Of a DNA stretch of 64,000 nt, positions 24,667 through 33,928 are shown one piece after another (the stretch's first letter is position 1; each line of letters begins with the position of its first letter). The translations under genes and the position numbers were made by a program. The notes below the pieces were generated by a model. That model did not search any database. It worked only from the letters and a program-made list of their open reading frames with translations, and had not been told where the DNA came from. The DNA comes from Drechmeria coniospora (lineage: Eukaryota > Ascomycota > Sordariomycetes > Hypocreales > Ophiocordycipitaceae), in the NCBI RefSeq assembly GCF_001625195.1, contig NC_054390.1, positions 4,674,027-4,738,026 on the forward strand, read 5' to 3'.

Positions 24667-25304
24667 CGTTGAAGATTTCAACGGCGTATACGTTCCGATA
24701 CTAAATCTTGGCGAATGTTGAAAGTAGTTAACGACAATCGGCAATTTCCATTTGATCTTTGAGCACAGGAGTGCACGCACTGTGAGGCTGTCTCTGTTTA
24801 CCCTTGACGGCTGTCAGAGCTGCGGCGTTTCAAGCTAGCACGAACGCTACACGAGTTGGGGCTCGATATCCACCATGAGCAATTGGCGATACCACCAAGG
24901 CGGAAAATAAGCCTGGGTCCATCTCCTGGGCGTAATATGATGTGATCCGGGGACAAGTCCTCATTCGTGATGAATCCCGAGTGGCTGGCCAGTGGTAGTA
25001 ATATTACGAATCTGTCAGCTCCAGGGCCAAGCATTCGGCAGCGACGTCATGGTTGTTTCCGGTTTGACGTAATTTTATGTGGCTGTTAGTCCGTAGTAGC
25101 AGTCCGACTTATGTTGATTGAGAGCGTTGGCCCTTGCCTTGCTGACTGTGCTGGCTATTTTCAGGTTCTATCAACTGTCATCAGTCGAGCTTGACACAGC
25201 CACCATCACTCCTTGCTGGACTCATTACAAGCAACAGCAACGGTGACACGGGTAGCATCCAAATTTGTTCTCAATTCCTTGAACCGACGCTCTCTTCACT
25301 CACA
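24667..25304. promoter_or_regulatory. Divergent promoter region, NAPE-PLD-like / small mitochondrial protein
   Basis: About 640 bp between divergent starts. No motif stands out. A 78-residue minus-strand frame at 24798-25034 has no recognisable feature. Confidence 0.4.
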
Positions 25305-25700
25305 ATGATTCCAGTCTTCACAACGTCAAGTCGAATTGCCTCTAATGGATTGCGCTTCCAACAATCGCAGCTGAGGACATTCGTAAAGCTCAGGCAACAG
25401 CCAAGCTTCCATCGCATCCTTGCACCAACTACCAGCAGACACTTGACTTCCCACGCACCGCTTCGCAGCAAGGAGGACAACCAACAACCATCTCAGGGTG
25501 GCCAAGGAAACAGCAATCCAGGAGAGCTACCGGCGTTCAGTTTCAATGGCCTCGGTGCCAGCCCAGCCGTGAAGAATGCCATCATCGTCGTCATCTGCAT
25601 TCTAGGTACTATTGAAACATGGGTATGGTGCAAGTGGATTTGGAATTGGTGGAAGGGAAGCGGCGCGGAGGCGGAGCACCAGGTACAGGCTGCTCATTAA
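25305..25700 (+). CDS. Small predicted mitochondrial membrane protein
   Basis: 131 residues, no recognised family. The ATG at 25305 opens a Ser/Thr/Arg-rich, acid-poor N-terminus of about 45 residues that looks like a mitochondrial presequence. A Gln/Gly/Ser-rich linker follows, then one membrane helix at about residues 90-116 (AIIVVICILGTIETWVWCKW) ending in a Trp-rich WIWNWW segment, and a short polar tail. This shape is common among small inner-membrane or respiratory-chain-associated proteins. Codon use and composition look coding, and no intron is needed. It is probably unrelated to the biosynthetic genes. The call would fail if orthologues in related fungi do not keep the helix. Confidence 0.65.
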   Translation: MIPVFTTSSRIASNGLRFQQSQLRTFVKLRQQPSFHRILAPTTSRHLTSHAPLRSKEDNQQPSQGGQGNSNPGELPAFSFNGLGASPAVKNAIIVVICILGTIETWVWCKWIWNWWKGSGAEAEHQVQAAH

Positions 25701-26403
25701 TGGATGTTCACAGTGGATGGTCGCTGGATCAATAGCGCCAGGGGGGTGGACTTGAATAATATTAGATGCTAGAGCACAAGAGCAGCAACTGCTTTGATTT
25801 CTAGACGGAATATTTGACATTTACGCATTTTCAAATCATCGTTTATGGCACGATGAACGAGCAAGCCGGAGCAATCTCACGACCGCCGTGCCGACGTGAG
25901 GGTACGATTTTACCCATCAAACATGCGCCGGACTTCGATTCAGAAACAAGATGCAACATGCGACAGAATGTGGCGACGATTCAATTTAGGTGGCACTTCA
26001 ACTACTACAAAATCGAATCGACACTTTTGTCACCCGACTGTAGCAGGGACGGATAGATTTGATACCGATTGAACTGCTTACCAGCTCTTCCACAATAGCC
26101 AAAGTTGATCTTGTGTGCTTTAGGGTAGGTTGCGCCGAGCTTGCCGCAACACAGATTAGCAATCATTGTACATATCGCATACTTCATATTATCTGGCACA
26201 TGCCAGTGTATCCAACGGGCGAGATGGAGAAAATATGATACACTATAGCAATGTAATAGTATGCTCGTCGTTTCAAAGTCATGCACGAATATCCGGTTTC
26301 CCCATCGTGATCGGCAACCATGAGTCATCAAGCTGCTTCATAAACGCGTCAAAGCTCGCATTCGCAGTGCTATTATTTGTAAATCAAGCAATATGGATCT
26401 AAT
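25701..26403. other. Convergent intergenic region
   Basis: About 700 bp between the 3' ends of the small mitochondrial gene and the acyltransferase gene. Nothing beyond short random frames is seen. Confidence 0.5.
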
Positions 26404-27927
26404 CTAATCTTCATCCTCATCCGAGCTGAATTCGAAAACCTCATGTTCAATAGTTTGAGGAGGTTCAGATCGAGGCAAGTCACTCAACACACTTGGTTGG
26501 TATTCTGCACCCGGGGGAGCCATGCTTCTTGCAATGTTCTCAAGGTCGACGGAGACAGATACTTGATGAAGTTGGCCAAGTGAAGACAAGAATGCCTGCG
26601 TCGCATGCTGTTTTCGAACCAACGTGGTAGCGTAGGTGAGTGCCGTCCCGGAGAACTCTGCGCCCATGCCTTTTATGATGTCTCGAATTGGCCCTGGCAA
26701 CGCTGGCTGAGGGCCAACTTCAAGGAGCACCAGCGGCTTTGACGGCTCCATTGTGGCCTCAAGCATCTGCTGAATAGATGAGTAAAAATAGCAGGGACTC
26801 GCAAGGTTTTTCCTCCAATGCGAAGCACCGACTGGCTCTTCCGTAGTTATGCGCTTTCCCGTCACGCTGGAATATAAAGGAATTTTCGGCGTTGCTGGTG
26901 ACAACAGGGGAGCTAGAACGCCCTCGTAGTAACCGGCGACATCATTCATGAGCTCCGAGTGATAAGCCTTGTCGACTTGGAGACGACGGACGAGGCAGTC
27001 GGGCTTGCTAGCCTTGATCTTTTGCATCACCGTCTCCAGCGTGTCGTTGTCACCAGAGAGAGTGACACTGTTGGGGCTGTTGTCGCACGCAACGATAGCC
27101 ACCCCTTCCGAGACGTGTGCTGGCAAAAAAGGTGTCACATCTTCTCGACCAAGTCTGACTGCAACTAGACCGCCGTTTCGTGAATGATCCTTTGAGACCT
27201 GACCAATGTAATAAGCAATTGTGATGGCTTCCCTTTGCGTCAACGCCCCTGCTGCGTACGCGGCAGCGACATCACCGCCAGAGTGACTGCCAATTGCGGC
27301 AGGCTTGACGCCTGCCGATCGTAGTACGTCGGCGAGGCCAATTTGTATTGCAGTGCAGAGAGGCTGGACAAATTCAGGCTCGTTCACTCTACTTTCCCCC
27401 TCAGGAAGACAAAGCTGTGCCTCGATTGTCCAAGGGGGAGGGTTCGGAACGTGCTGCAGCGCATTGTCCATGGCTTGAATGGATTTGCGAAACCCGGGAA
27501 AGTCGGATAGGAGTTCGGCCCCCATACGTGCCCACTGCGCGCCTTGTCCTGTAAAGATGAAGTTGCAGACGGGATTGCTGTCCTTTACCTGCACCGCAGG
27601 TGACATCTTCACTGAAACTTCGGTCCCACCGTCTGACGCAACGGCGTACGAGCGGTAGGCCAGCTGTTCATGCTGTGAGCGCAACGTGTAGGCCAGATCG
27701 CCAAGGCGGTTGGGATGACCCTCCGCATATTTGACGATACGTTCCGAGACCTGTGTGAGTGAGCCAGCGGTGTGGCCGGAGAGAACCAACAGGTGATGCC
27801 TCCCGGTTGTCAATGTGCCCGTTGATACGGTTGTTGAGGACAAGCTGGTAGTCGACCGTGTATCTGATGGAGTGTCGTCGCTAGATGCGCCGTTCAAATC
27901 CAGGTCGCCAGTGATGTTTGAACACAT
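26404..27927 (-). CDS. Stand-alone polyketide-synthase-type acyltransferase
   Basis: An AT domain of fungal reducing PKS type coded as a separate intronless protein of 507 residues. It should move an acyl group, malonyl or another, between CoA and a carrier protein, or load or off-load a chain in trans. Residues about 50-100 resemble the KS-AT linker (HHLLVLSGHT). The AT core follows: [17 protein letters not shown], the nucleophile loop GSHSGGDVAAAYAAG with Ser216 (Gly of the usual GHSxG shifted or replaced by Ser), the catalytic His323 in AYHSELM, and YSSVTGKRI...LLEVGPQPAL near the C-terminus. No KS, DH, KR or ACP is encoded up- or downstream. The protein ends in an acidic tail (EFSSDEDED). 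The ATG at 27927 is the first that gives a sensible N-terminus. Loss of the rest of a PKS is an alternative origin, but the frame is clean. Confidence 0.85.
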   Translation of the reverse strand: MCSNITGDLDLNGASSDDTPSDTRSTTSLSSTTVSTGTLTTGRHHLLVLSGHTAGSLTQVSERIVKYAEGHPNRLGDLAYTLRSQHEQLAYRSYAVASDGGTEVSVKMSPAVQVKDSNPVCNFIFTGQGAQWARMGAELLSDFPGFRKSIQAMDNALQHVPNPPPWTIEAQLCLPEGESRVNEPEFVQPLCTAIQIGLADVLRSAGVKPAAIGSHSGGDVAAAYAAGALTQREAITIAYYIGQVSKDHSRNGGLVAVRLGREDVTPFLPAHVSEGVAIVACDNSPNSVTLSGDNDTLETVMQKIKASKPDCLVRRLQVDKAYHSELMNDVAGYYEGVLAPLLSPATPKIPLYSSVTGKRITTEEPVGASHWRKNLASPCYFYSSIQQMLEATMEPSKPLVLLEVGPQPALPGPIRDIIKGMGAEFSGTALTYATTLVRKQHATQAFLSSLGQLHQVSVSVDLENIARSMAPPGAEYQPSVLSDLPRSEPPQTIEHEVFEFSSDEDED

Positions 27928-28650
27928 ATTTCGTGACTTGTTGGAAGGAAATTGGCAGGGGATTCGAGTGATGCGACTCTGCGTTGACCTCACCACAGCT
28001 ACGAGTCACTCTCTTATTTCTTCTCTCCACCAAGTGAGCAACTTTGATGCCCAAAGTTTGCGAAAACGATGAAATAGTATGGTGTCCTGACTTTTAATCC
28101 AAGCGACGGGCCAAAATATGATCTGACAGTGTTTCAACAGGCCGGTGGCCCAGGTTCCCAACACCCTCATTTGCGAGACTCAGTCCATACAATTGGAGGG
28201 TCACCTGAGTGTAACTCAACATGACCATTGGTGTCCAATGGAGAAGTTGACACGGATGTGGTGAGGGGCTTACGCCGGGATTCTGGCCGCATAAGACTAT
28301 TATTAATAATGAGCCATGGGCAAATTTCGCTCACGGACGTACACGTTGCCGCAATAGAAGTAGATATACTCATACATACTTATTTATACCTGTACTGAAT
28401 ACCCCTTGCTTATGGCTTGTCATTTACGGCAGCCACTTTATGAGAGCCATTTCATATTTCTCAACGGCAAAGCATGCTCCTGCCCCTCGTTAGGCTACCA
28501 AACGGAACCATTTTTATCATCACGTTCTTTAAAAGCAAGGAATACATCATTCCTCTTGTCCTTGCTGGCACAAGCTACATACACTTCGTCACTGCCTCGT
28601 CGACTGCATCCTCTCTCGCTGGGCCCCTTCCAATCACAGCTGTCTATACC
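27928..28650. other. Acyltransferase promoter region
   Basis: About 720 bp between the end of argininosuccinate lyase and the start of the acyltransferase, both on the minus strand. Plus-strand frames at 28406-28689 overlap the lyase 3' end and have no family features. No gene is called. Confidence 0.45.
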
Positions 28651-30129
28651 TTAGCCGAGCATGCCCTGGAGCACCTTGATCTGCTCTAGGACGCTCGACT
28701 TGCTGGTGCCACCCTTCGCCGAGCGGCGTTCGACGCTTGCCTCATAACTAAAGGCATCGAAAATGTCCTCTTCGAAGCGATGATCGATGGCCTTGAATTG
28801 CTCAAGCGAGAGCTCATTCATCGGAATGCCCAGCTCCTCCGACTTAGCGACGCAGCGACCCGAAGTGTGGTGGGTTTCACGGAAGGGGACGCCCTTGAGG
28901 ACAAGGTAGTCGGCCACGTCGGTAGCAAGCATGAAGGGGTCGAGGGCAGCACGCATCTTGTCCGGATTGGCCGTTAGCGTGGACAAGACGCCGTTAGCGA
29001 TCTGGATGCTGTCGGCTACCGTCTTAACGTGGTCGAGCATCGGCTCGATACTCTCCTGCAAATCCTTGTTGTACGTGCTGGCCAGCCCTTTTTGGGTCAT
29101 CATAAAGCCTGCCATGTGGCCAAATGCACGACCGCTCTTGCCACGCAGAAGCTCAAGGCTATCTGGATTCTTCTTCTGGGGCATCAGCGAGCTACCGGTA
29201 GAGTAGGCATCGGCGAGGTGGACGAAGCCAAACTCGGCGGTTGAGTAGATGATGAGATCCTCAGCCCATCGCGAGACGTGCTGCATCAGCATCGAACCCC
29301 ACTGCAACGTCTCCGTAACAAAGTCGCGGTCGGCTACGCCGCCCATTGAGTTCCAAAGAAGCCCCTCGAATTCGAGTTCTTTGGTGATCATATCGCGGTC
29401 AAGGTTGAAAGGGTTGCCGGCGAGGGCCCCGCAGCCCAACGGATTGCGATTGACGCGAGAAATAACCTCGCGTAGGCGTTCGAGGTCGGCGGCAAAGGCG
29501 AAACCGTAGGATAACAGCCAATGACTCCAGCGGATGGGCTGTGCACGCTGTAGGTGCGTGTATCCGGGCATGATGTAGTCGATGTCCTGCTCGGCGCGAG
29601 CAGCAATGACGCGCAGGAAGCTCACGAGATGTTGCTCAATGTCTCGCAGCTCTTGTCGCAGCCACATGCGCATATCGCAGACAACCTGCTCGTTCCTGCT
29701 GCGGCCGGAATGCAGCTTGCCGCCCACCTCCTTGCCCTTTTTGCCGATAATCTCACAGAGCCGGCGTTCATTCGCAGTATGGATGTCCTCGTCGGATGTT
29801 TTGATCTCGAAGGTGTTTGACTCCCATTCCTTCTTCACCATATGAAGGCCCGATTCGATCGTGTTGAACTCTTCATCGGTGATTATGCCAGCTTTAGCGT
29901 TCGCACGGGCAAATGCAATGCTGCCGAGGATGTCTTCCTTGTAAAGGACGCAGTCGAAGGTGATGCTATTATTGTACTTCTGCATAAGAGGATCCAGTTT
30001 GCCTTTGTCGAGGGAAAGCGAGTTAGCAACAATTGGGAGATGCTATAGTGATTGAAACCAATCCTTCATCTTACCTGTGAAGCGGCCACCCCAGAGCATG
30101 CTGGCCTCTGGCTTTGAGCTCGACGCCAT
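28651..30129 (-). CDS. ARG4: Argininosuccinate lyase
   Basis: Cytosolic enzyme of arginine biosynthesis: argininosuccinate to arginine plus fumarate; homotetramer of the fumarase/aspartase superfamily. Exons 30129-30075 and 30002-28651 give 468 residues, the normal length. The first exon encodes MASSSKPEASMLWGGRFT. The second holds DEDIHTANERRL, HSGRSRNEQVVCDMRMWLR, the His-containing YTHLQRAQPIRWSHW, and the flexible catalytic loop GSSLMPQKKNPDSLELLRGK with the active Ser. All catalytic residues are present, so it is a functional enzyme. The gene symbol follows yeast usage. I see nothing tying it to the biosynthetic genes around it. If the genome has a second copy, a cluster-linked role would become worth considering. 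Confidence 0.95.
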
Positions 30130-31343
30130 AATGCCAATGTCGTTGAAGTTTGCTTAGGTTATTGGATTAAGGATCCATCTTTCTGCAGAATTACAGCATG
30201 CTTTATATAGCAGCAAATGATTAGTCAGCAATTTCTTAGTAAGTTCACCATCTGCTCGTTCTGCGGCTTCAAACGCCACTGTCTGCCAGCCACAGTAAAC
30301 ATTGCTCCCGCCTGAGCCGGAAAGGAATAATATTGAACTCTGCAGATTAAGACAAATATTCCTAACCAAGTACTTACTTAATACTCCGTATCTACGGAGC
30401 AAGCAAGTACTTTAGCGCCACAGAAGGCCCCGCTATATAACTTTAGCGCTATAAAATACAAAAAGGCACACCCAAGTACTTAAGTACTTCTACAGTAAGT
30501 ACTTAGGTGCCTGTTTCAGTAGCTAGCAATCCCAAAGTGGGTCAGTTGTGGCTGAACAGCAAGGAGGGCCGATACCGCTGCTTTCGTGTACATGCACATG
30601 TACATGTAAGTATTTATTCCCGACTATCGGGCCACGTATGTACTCCGTAGGATTTAAATGATTCCCTCTTCCAACCAACGATTCCAAAGTAGAAGCTATT
30701 CACACCACATTTCCTTTACCAACAATCCAATCATTCGTGCTGCGTAGAGCCTACTTCCATGATGCTTTCTTTGCATTCACGTTTTTCCGTGTACCCTCCG
30801 AATTGAACATGCAGCAAACTCGACACCTCCCGCACGAATCCGGAGAGGGGACAATTGCAGGTGTAACCACCCTATATCGGATCAATATGCCCGGAATGAC
30901 CAGCATGTGGCATCAAAGTACGTTGGCGATGCTTCGATGCGACAATGTGTCCTGCTGGAGGCTTGAGCTCCTTGCCAACCCCGCCCAGAAGTGTAACCTC
31001 ATTGGACCCATGGTCCTAAGTACTCGCTTGTCCGCTGGGCCCAATGCGAACCCCAACCAAGTCTGGCTGGATGCGCGTATTACGTTTCGGTGCAACATCA
31101 AGCATGCTGGACACGCCCCGGATCGATCATCCGCGTCTCCTGTGCGGAGTAAACCACTCAGGATCCCGGTCCTGCCAAACTTAGTAATGCCTTGTGTTCC
31201 TCCGTCCCGGCCGGTAGGATGCATGTGTCCTACTTAGATCACCGTGGCACCATGCTCTACAAGTTTCATATCCTGCCAGCCCATACCATAGTCTTTTTGT
31301 TTGCATCATAGTAACTCGATCATCCTGGGTTGAAATCGGGACC
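30130..31343. promoter_or_regulatory. Divergent promoter region with AAGTACTT and TACTCCGTA palindromes
   Basis: About 1.2 kb between argininosuccinate lyase and the aminotransferase. From 30361 to 30650 it holds AAGTACTTAAGTACTT-type palindromes (around 30474-30505), TACTCCGTA at 30382-30390 followed by TACGGAGCA as a near-perfect hairpin, another TACTCCGTA at 30641-30649, and GTACATGCACATGTACATG at about 30588-30606. The 166-residue open frame at 30737-31237 lacks family features and is not called. Confidence 0.5.
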
Positions 31344-32663
31344 ATGCCATTCCCACCTCCACCACGTGAAGGGCTCGGTAAGTTACAGGCCGGCCATGAT
31401 GATACCTTCACTGACGACTCCCAACGCAAGATTGGAACGCAACATCGGCGGAGAGCCAAGTGCATGCACATGTCGAGTGCCGATGGACGAGCGAGAAAGG
31501 CGCTTGGTCCAAGCCCGAAGTTGTTCAGGATCCTTTCCTGCGCGTCCACGGCTTGTCGCCTGTCTTTCACTATGGTCAGTACTGACCGAGAAGCACGAGG
31601 TTATCACCAGGCAGTTGACGTGATCTAGGCTCGGAGGCGTACGAAGGACTAAAAGGTGCGCCGAAGAGCCGTTGAATGATATTGAGAGTCATATTTTGAA
31701 CTGATGGACGCAGCGTTCCGTGCCCCCGATGGACAGATCCATATCGTCAGGCCCGACTTCCACGCACGCCGTCTCATGCACTCGTCGTCTCTGGTATCCA
31801 TTCCTCCAGTCCCCATTGACGACTTCCTGCGATGCGTCCACCTGGCAGTGGGGATCAATGCCGACATTGTCCCCCCGCACAAGTCCGATGCGATGCTGTA
31901 CATTCGGCCAGTCGTCTTTGGTTCGGGAGCCTGCCTTCGGCTGGAGCCACCCGGCGAGTTTGTCTTTTGCGTGTTCGTCACCACTTCGGGCGCCTTCCAC
32001 GGCTTGAAGCCACTCGACGCATTGATCCTTGAAGATTTTGACCGTGCCGCGCCAATGGGGACTGGATCAGGCAAAGTCGGCGGCAACTACTCGCCCGTCA
32101 TCCGCTGGAGCCAGCAGGCCAAGAAGGAGGGATTCCATATCACCCTGCACTTGGACAGCAAGACCCGAAGCGAGATTGAAGAGTTCTCGACATCTGCATT
32201 TGTTGGCGTCAAAGTCGTGGGGGAGGTCACGACACTCGTTGTCCCCGACTCCAAGAACGTCGTAAACAGCGTGACGTGCGACAGTGTTCAGCGATTGGCC
32301 AAGTCTTTTGGGTGGACCGTGGAGCAAAGGGCGGTGAGTGGACTTTCTCTTGCGGTATTGCCGAAGCACTGGCTGAACCGAACGTGAAAGATCAAATACG
32401 ATGAGCTGCCAAGTTTTACCGAAGTGATGGCCTGCGGAACGGCAGTCACCATCGTTTCCATCAAGTCAATCACCCGAAAGAGCACATCCGACAGATTTGA
32501 ATACCGAGAAAGCACATTGGCGGCTGGCTCTTGTGCAAAAAGACTCTCAGACAAGCTTCGCAGCATTTACCATGGCACGGGCAAGGACGAATTTGGATGG
32601 CTCAGCAAGGTGGAGAAGCCTGCCATGTACGATGATAACGGGAAGACGAATGGCGTTGAGTAG
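31344..32663 (+). CDS. Branched-chain amino acid aminotransferase (class IV PLP enzyme)
   Basis: Interconverts Leu, Ile or Val (possibly isovaline-type acids) and their 2-oxo acids with glutamate/2-oxoglutarate. My exon model is 31344-31377, 31431-31574, 31629-31655, 31714-32333, 32391-32663. It totals 1,098 nt, or 365 residues. Joined exons give, in family order, [63 protein letters not shown] with the PLP Lys189 just before (SGKVGGNY), and [14 protein letters not shown] near the end. The usual EVGTMN loop reads [10 protein letters not shown] here, a shift that may alter substrate choice. It lacks an obvious mitochondrial presequence. It lies 1.27 kb upstream of the giant NRPS on the same strand. 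A BCAT (TOXF) belongs to the HC-toxin gene set, so a precursor-supply role is likely. Confidence 0.9.
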
Positions 32664-33928
32664 CCGTCCTCGTTGCCGTGGCCCAAGTTGGAATAGGCCA
32701 TGGTGCTATTGTGAAGCGACAGCGTCATCTTGGCCAGGAAATATTACGTTGCAGCTAGGGCTGACAATGGCGTAATATCACCATGGAATTGTGACCGGTG
32801 AGCCGTTGCTGATTTCCGACCCACCGCCGTAAGCCGCCACTGCTTTGGCCTCGGGCGGATGCCCTTCACTCGCTCTGATCTCACGCAGCCAGCCACAAGC
32901 TGGTAACATGCTCGTAAGTAAGTATATAAGTACAGTATTACGAAACAGGTACGGGGGTGAGCTGCACCGATGACGGCAACTCTCGAGCGTCGATGGTTGC
33001 TTACGCTTGCGACTACCCTCGCAAATTTGGTGGGAGCGAAGATGAGATAGAGAAGTCCATGTTGCTCATGTTACTTGTATCGTAATTCCCCAGTGCTGTA
33101 TGTAATGTTATCCAACAGGTGAGATTCATAATCCCCGCCATGACGCTTGTCAGCTCATCCATGTGGATTTTGGCTTACGAAGTGATTTAATACACCCGTT
33201 ATGCATGAAGAGTTTGATCATGATCCATTATCACCATCGCCTAGAGTAGGCTGCCGTTTACTCCAGTGAAGCACGAGTGGACAAGTACGCGGCGGAGCAG
33301 AACACATTCACAGTAAGCGTGTGCTTCGGATCTGTTATGACATGTTTAGTGTGCATGTAATACCCCACCAATCATCATACCTACTGTACACTTCTGTATG
33401 GCAGATGCAGGAGACATGATGATACTCTTTTTATATCTCGAGACGAAAAATACACCTTAGTCATGATGGAGATTATTCCCCATTTCTATGGGGACATGCA
33501 ATTGCGTGCTAGGGATGACCAGATCAGAGTTGGCGTAACTCAGTGGAGAGAAGTTGTAAGTTGAGTAGCGTGTAAGCACAGCCTACCATGGCCTTGATTA
33601 TGTGTCGGCATCGATGCGTCAATACGTAGGATCGTGTCTGCAGCTCTCTATCCTGAACAGTGACATTTTATGTGATTTCGGGTCATTCTCGCTAGAACCT
33701 GGGACGATTTGCGAATTCGTTCCATCGCGAAGTCATCCTTTCAATCATTGTCTCGTTTTGAGAGCAAGCACCGCAATCCCGAGTACCAAACCGATCCCAG
33801 TTGGCGACAAACAGGACGAACACAATATTCACAACCGATAGAAGAACAAAACACACGCAGTTCATGTACAACAAACTATAGAATTAAAAGACGAAACATA
33901 CTCCTGTGGAAGAAACGCCGCCAAAGAC
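32664..33928. promoter_or_regulatory. NRPS upstream region
   Basis: About 1.27 kb between the aminotransferase stop and the NRPS ATG. It contains AATATTACG...CGTAATATCACC inverted pieces near 32738-32780 and a TAAGTAAGTATATAAGTAC stretch at about 32916-32934. I looked here for missing adenylation-domain core motifs of the NRPS in the forward frames and found none. Confidence 0.45.

Noticed and set aside
28406..28689. Small membrane-like protein on the plus strand
   Set aside because: It overlaps the 3' end of argininosuccinate lyase antisense and has no start context or family support.
30737..31237. 166-residue plus-strand open frame upstream of the aminotransferase
   Set aside because: No family motif, unusual composition, and it lies in a promoter region; the strand opposite is equally open.
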